A stretch of DNA of 25,446 bases from a virus. Positions 23,084 through 25,446 of this stretch are shown here, piece by piece. The position numbers and the translations under genes were made by a program. The first letter of the stretch is position 1; every line of letters starts with the position of its first letter. A model generated the notes under the pieces. It had not been told where the DNA came from. It searched no databases and saw nothing but the letters and a program-made list of their open reading frames with translations. The DNA lies in IMG/VR virus record IMGVR_UViG_3300027797_000124, positions 1-25,446 of that record; one strand, 5' to 3'.

Positions 23084-25446
23084 TTACTGTTCTGTTGGCA
23101 AGTACTGTGGCTGTATTTTACTGTTAATTTTATTTGGAAGAGATAGTACAGATATAGGTGATTGTGTTACGGTACCGCTTGAAATAGTGTAATATCGTGA
23201 ACCATAATTATATTTATATCCAGATGCTCCAGATACCCTAGTAAATGTAACAGTATAAGTTATGTTTGTAACATTATATAGAAATACTGCCTCTGGATCT
23301 AATGTAGTTACTTGATACAAATATCTTACTTCGTTACCCGTATCTATTAAGATTAGGTCTCCCTGCTCTATATATTTTGTACCAATCTTTAATCTTGAGT
23401 TATTTATTGAATTATTGCCGTAATTTAAGTCTTCAAAAATAAGGTCTTTATTGGCATTTACCTTGGCTGGCATATTAGAAGTTAGTGTAATTTTTGAATA
23501 ATCTGCAAAGTTTTGAACTGTGCTAACTGTGTAGTCTGAAGCAGCTCCATCAATAGATATTAACTTTGAACCTGCTAATATATACTGGCTGTTTGAAACA
23601 AATAGTGTATTTAAGGCATCTGACTGATCTACCGTGGTTTTTTCAAATGTGGGTCTTCCAGAACTTACTGCGTAAGTTACAGTATAGTTACTTACGGGAG
23701 ATGAGCCACCAGAAAGAGCGGTATATAATGGACCACCCATAGTATTGTCAATAAAGTAATCAATGTCCACAACATCAAAATTATCTAAGGTATCATCGCT
23801 TGTGTCTTTTAATTTAAACTTAGAGTTTGCAATTATTTTATATCCTGCCAAAGTTTCTCCAACTACCAAGTTGTAAAGATTTACTAATAAATCGTTAACA
23901 CTAAGCTTTTTGTCAAATATCATAAGTTGGTCAACATAGACCTCATTCTCAATTCCAGTTGTAGAACCCAAAATAATTTCTGTTGCATTTGACGAGTTAA
24001 TAACAATAGGGTCAGCAAATACCAAAGATATCATTTGCCATTGGTCTAGTTTTGCCAAAGACGATGTTGATCCATTTACATATCTAGTTGCACCAGTTAC
24101 GGTTGACATTTGACCAGTAGAAGAATTAATGCTTAACTGCAAGCTTCCAATCTTCAAAACATTATTTGACACGTTAGTTCCTGTTGGAATATAGCACATA
24201 AAGGAAACAGTACTTATGCCAGATGCTGACTGCATCATACCTGCGGTTCCATCTGTTATATCACTATCCGCTGTATATGTTCCAGTTGGTGCAAATCCAG
24301 TAAAAACAACATTATTTCCAGAAACAGAACTTATTGTTTTTTGCAAAAATGCAAACTGATTGGTACCATTTATTTCAGAAACCGAGACACTATCTCCTGC
24401 AACAAAGCGGTTGCCCGAAAGGGTATAGGTTGCGTTACCACCAGAAACTACAATATTTGTTATTGGAGAATAATTTTTAACTCCAGTAAAATCATGATTT
24501 ATTTTTGCATATGAGTCTTTTAGCTTTAAGCCAGAGCTAAATCCATTATAGAAAAATGGCATTTCAATAAGGTCTGGGATGTTACATTCATTTGACCTTA
24601 AGTATATTTTTGCTGGGTTACCGCCCTGAGAAGAGTTATTGTTTACATAATAGTTTGTTCCATCAAACTCCAGGTTATAGGAGAATAGTCTAAAGTAATT
24701 AAGATATGGTGGCTGATCCACTAGATCATCGGTGTTTAAGAAAAATTCAAAAGATAGGGTATCTACTGGATTTGTTGTTGCATTTTCTGCCTGAGTTACT
24801 TTTTTGTTTAACCAAGAACCAGATGTAATTACCCTATTTGTATAATCATTTGTATATCTTGTAGTTGATGATGTCTGTATACCGCCAGAAAGAGCTTTTT
24901 CTTTTAAGGTCATCTTTACTGTTTCAGAACCTAGAGGGGCACCAATTTCTACACGACAAGCACCTGTTGTTTCTGAAAGTGGAGGACATAGTGACTGTTG
25001 GTCAACGTCTATCTTTGAATAACCATATGATTTAATCTTAAACCTACGCTCTTCTTTATTTGGGGTTGCAGTGTAATAATGAATAAAACTACCACCCTCA
25101 ATCTCATCATATGTATCTAGAAGGGTAGAGTTATCTGCATGAATACCAACAATTTTTAGCAAGTTAGCATTTGAGACTATCTTTGAAGAATCTGACTCAC
25201 TAATATTATCTGAATCAAACCACAGGGCTTCAGATCCTATTCTTAAGTACGCTGCTGCAATATCTGGAAGAATTATTGTTGATGTTATGGCACTCCCAGC
25301 GGTAACTGGAAGGTAAAAAGCTTTTGATGTTCCGTTTAAAACCTTATAGTATCCTATGTAAAAATTTTCTGACGGAAGGTTTGTAAATAGTGTTTTTGGA
25401 GTTGCTTCTAAAGATGAAGATACTTTTAAATCTGAGTTGGCATCAA
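23084..25446 (-). CDS. Large beta-rich virion protein with LamG-like domain, C-terminal part (cut by right edge)
   Basis: The frame is open from the right edge to the stop at 23084 (786 complete codons) and no start is visible; a TTG at 25162 is merely internal. The 94 residues before that TTG are coherent protein ('LFTNLPSENFYIGYYKVLNG', 'AAAYLRIGSEALWFD'). A LamG/concanavalin A-like domain lies at about 23865-24215: 'VSFMCYIPTGTN', 'LDQWQMISLVFADPI', 'NEVYVDQLMIFDKKLSVNDLL'. A small beta module ('RFVAGDSVSVSEINGTNQFA') comes just before it. The rest is beta-rich with Ser/Thr/Asn linkers, like a tail fibre or minor tail protein. A host-binding or virion surface role is likely. Finding it directly upstream of the portal block is unusual. 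Confidence 0.7.
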   Translation of the reverse strand, partial: DANSDLKVSSSLEATPKTLFTNLPSENFYIGYYKVLNGTSKAFYLPVTAGSAITSTIILPDIAAAYLRIGSEALWFDSDNISESDSSKIVSNANLLKIVGIHADNSTLLDTYDEIEGGSFIHYYTATPNKEERRFKIKSYGYSKIDVDQQSLCPPLSETTGACRVEIGAPLGSETVKMTLKEKALSGGIQTSSTTRYTNDYTNRVITSGSWLNKKVTQAENATTNPVDTLSFEFFLNTDDLVDQPPYLNYFRLFSYNLEFDGTNYYVNNNSSQGGNPAKIYLRSNECNIPDLIEMPFFYNGFSSGLKLKDSYAKINHDFTGVKNYSPITNIVVSGGNATYTLSGNRFVAGDSVSVSEINGTNQFAFLQKTISSVSGNNVVFTGFAPTGTYTADSDITDGTAGMMQSASGISTVSFMCYIPTGTNVSNNVLKIGSLQLSINSSTGQMSTVTGATRYVNGSTSSLAKLDQWQMISLVFADPIVINSSNATEIILGSTTGIENEVYVDQLMIFDKKLSVNDLLVNLYNLVVGETLAGYKIIANSKFKLKDTSDDTLDNFDVVDIDYFIDNTMGGPLYTALSGGSSPVSNYTVTYAVSSGRPTFEKTTVDQSDALNTLFVSNSQYILAGSKLISIDGAASDYTVSTVQNFADYSKITLTSNMPAKVNANKDLIFEDLNYGNNSINNSRLKIGTKYIEQGDLILIDTGNEVRYLYQVTTLDPEAVFLYNVTNITYTVTFTRVSGASGYKYNYGSRYYTISSGTVTQSPISVLSLPNKINSKIQPQYLPTEQ

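Noticed and set aside
23084-25162. Complete 692-residue gene starting with TTG at 25162
   Set aside because: The frame continues upstream without a stop to the window edge and encodes coherent protein there, so the gene is cut by the edge.
1-25446. tRNA genes, CRISPR arrays, insertion sequences, attachment sites
   Set aside because: I saw no cloverleaf, regular repeat-spacer array, transposase or integrase sequence. Coding density leaves almost no room outside the short gaps described.

Overview
This window is part of the structural (head and tail) module of a long-tailed dsDNA phage of siphovirus type, or a closely related prophage. Every supported gene lies on the minus strand, so the module reads from right (25446) to left (1). 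Genes are tightly packed, many stop and start codons touch or overlap, and the DNA is AT-rich throughout. Three features recall phages of Actinobacteria: a small portal-adjacent protein of the 'YGIYVW-LPNG' type, a Tudor-like (Hva1-type) domain in the capsid protease, and a frameshifted tail chaperone carrying a 'LLGHW..YDELESSLSM' segment. The low GC would then suit a low-GC actinobacterial host or an uncultured phage. The host is inferred, not shown. No terminase, lysis, integrase, replication, tRNA or CRISPR sequence is present.

Layout in transcription order. At the right edge is the C-terminal part of a large beta-rich protein with a LamG-like lectin domain. It is followed by a small conserved protein, the portal, and a capsid protease fused to a scaffold region. 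The scaffold region carries a strong internal ribosome binding site and probably also gives a separate scaffold protein. The major capsid protein ends in a strong hairpin terminator. Next come a SAP/HeH-like head protein, a head-tail adaptor carrying an inserted beta module, a stopper, a neck protein, a tail terminator and the major tail tube protein, which is followed by a second hairpin terminator. Two tail assembly chaperone frames joined by a -1 frameshift (slip site CCCAAAC) precede a very large tape measure protein (2857 aa). The window ends with a Dit-like protein, a large Tal-like baseplate/hub protein and the start of one more minor tail gene cut by the left edge.

The most unusual part is the tape measure protein. 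Its ends look like a normal TP901-type tape measure, but roughly residues 720 to 1850 hold extra domains. One has the residue pattern of a protein/lipid kinase fold (K772, E788, D875-x-H-x-x-N880, D892). The next has the pattern of a mono-ADP-ribosyltransferase (R1104, an S/F-rich segment near 1142, E1256). Two further unassigned domains follow. A recurring linker close to 'GGRINGYA.KS' stands before each block. This suggests enzymes carried inside the tape measure, possibly delivered to the host with the DNA.

All functions are read from the translated sequence and remembered family patterns. No database search or structure prediction was run.
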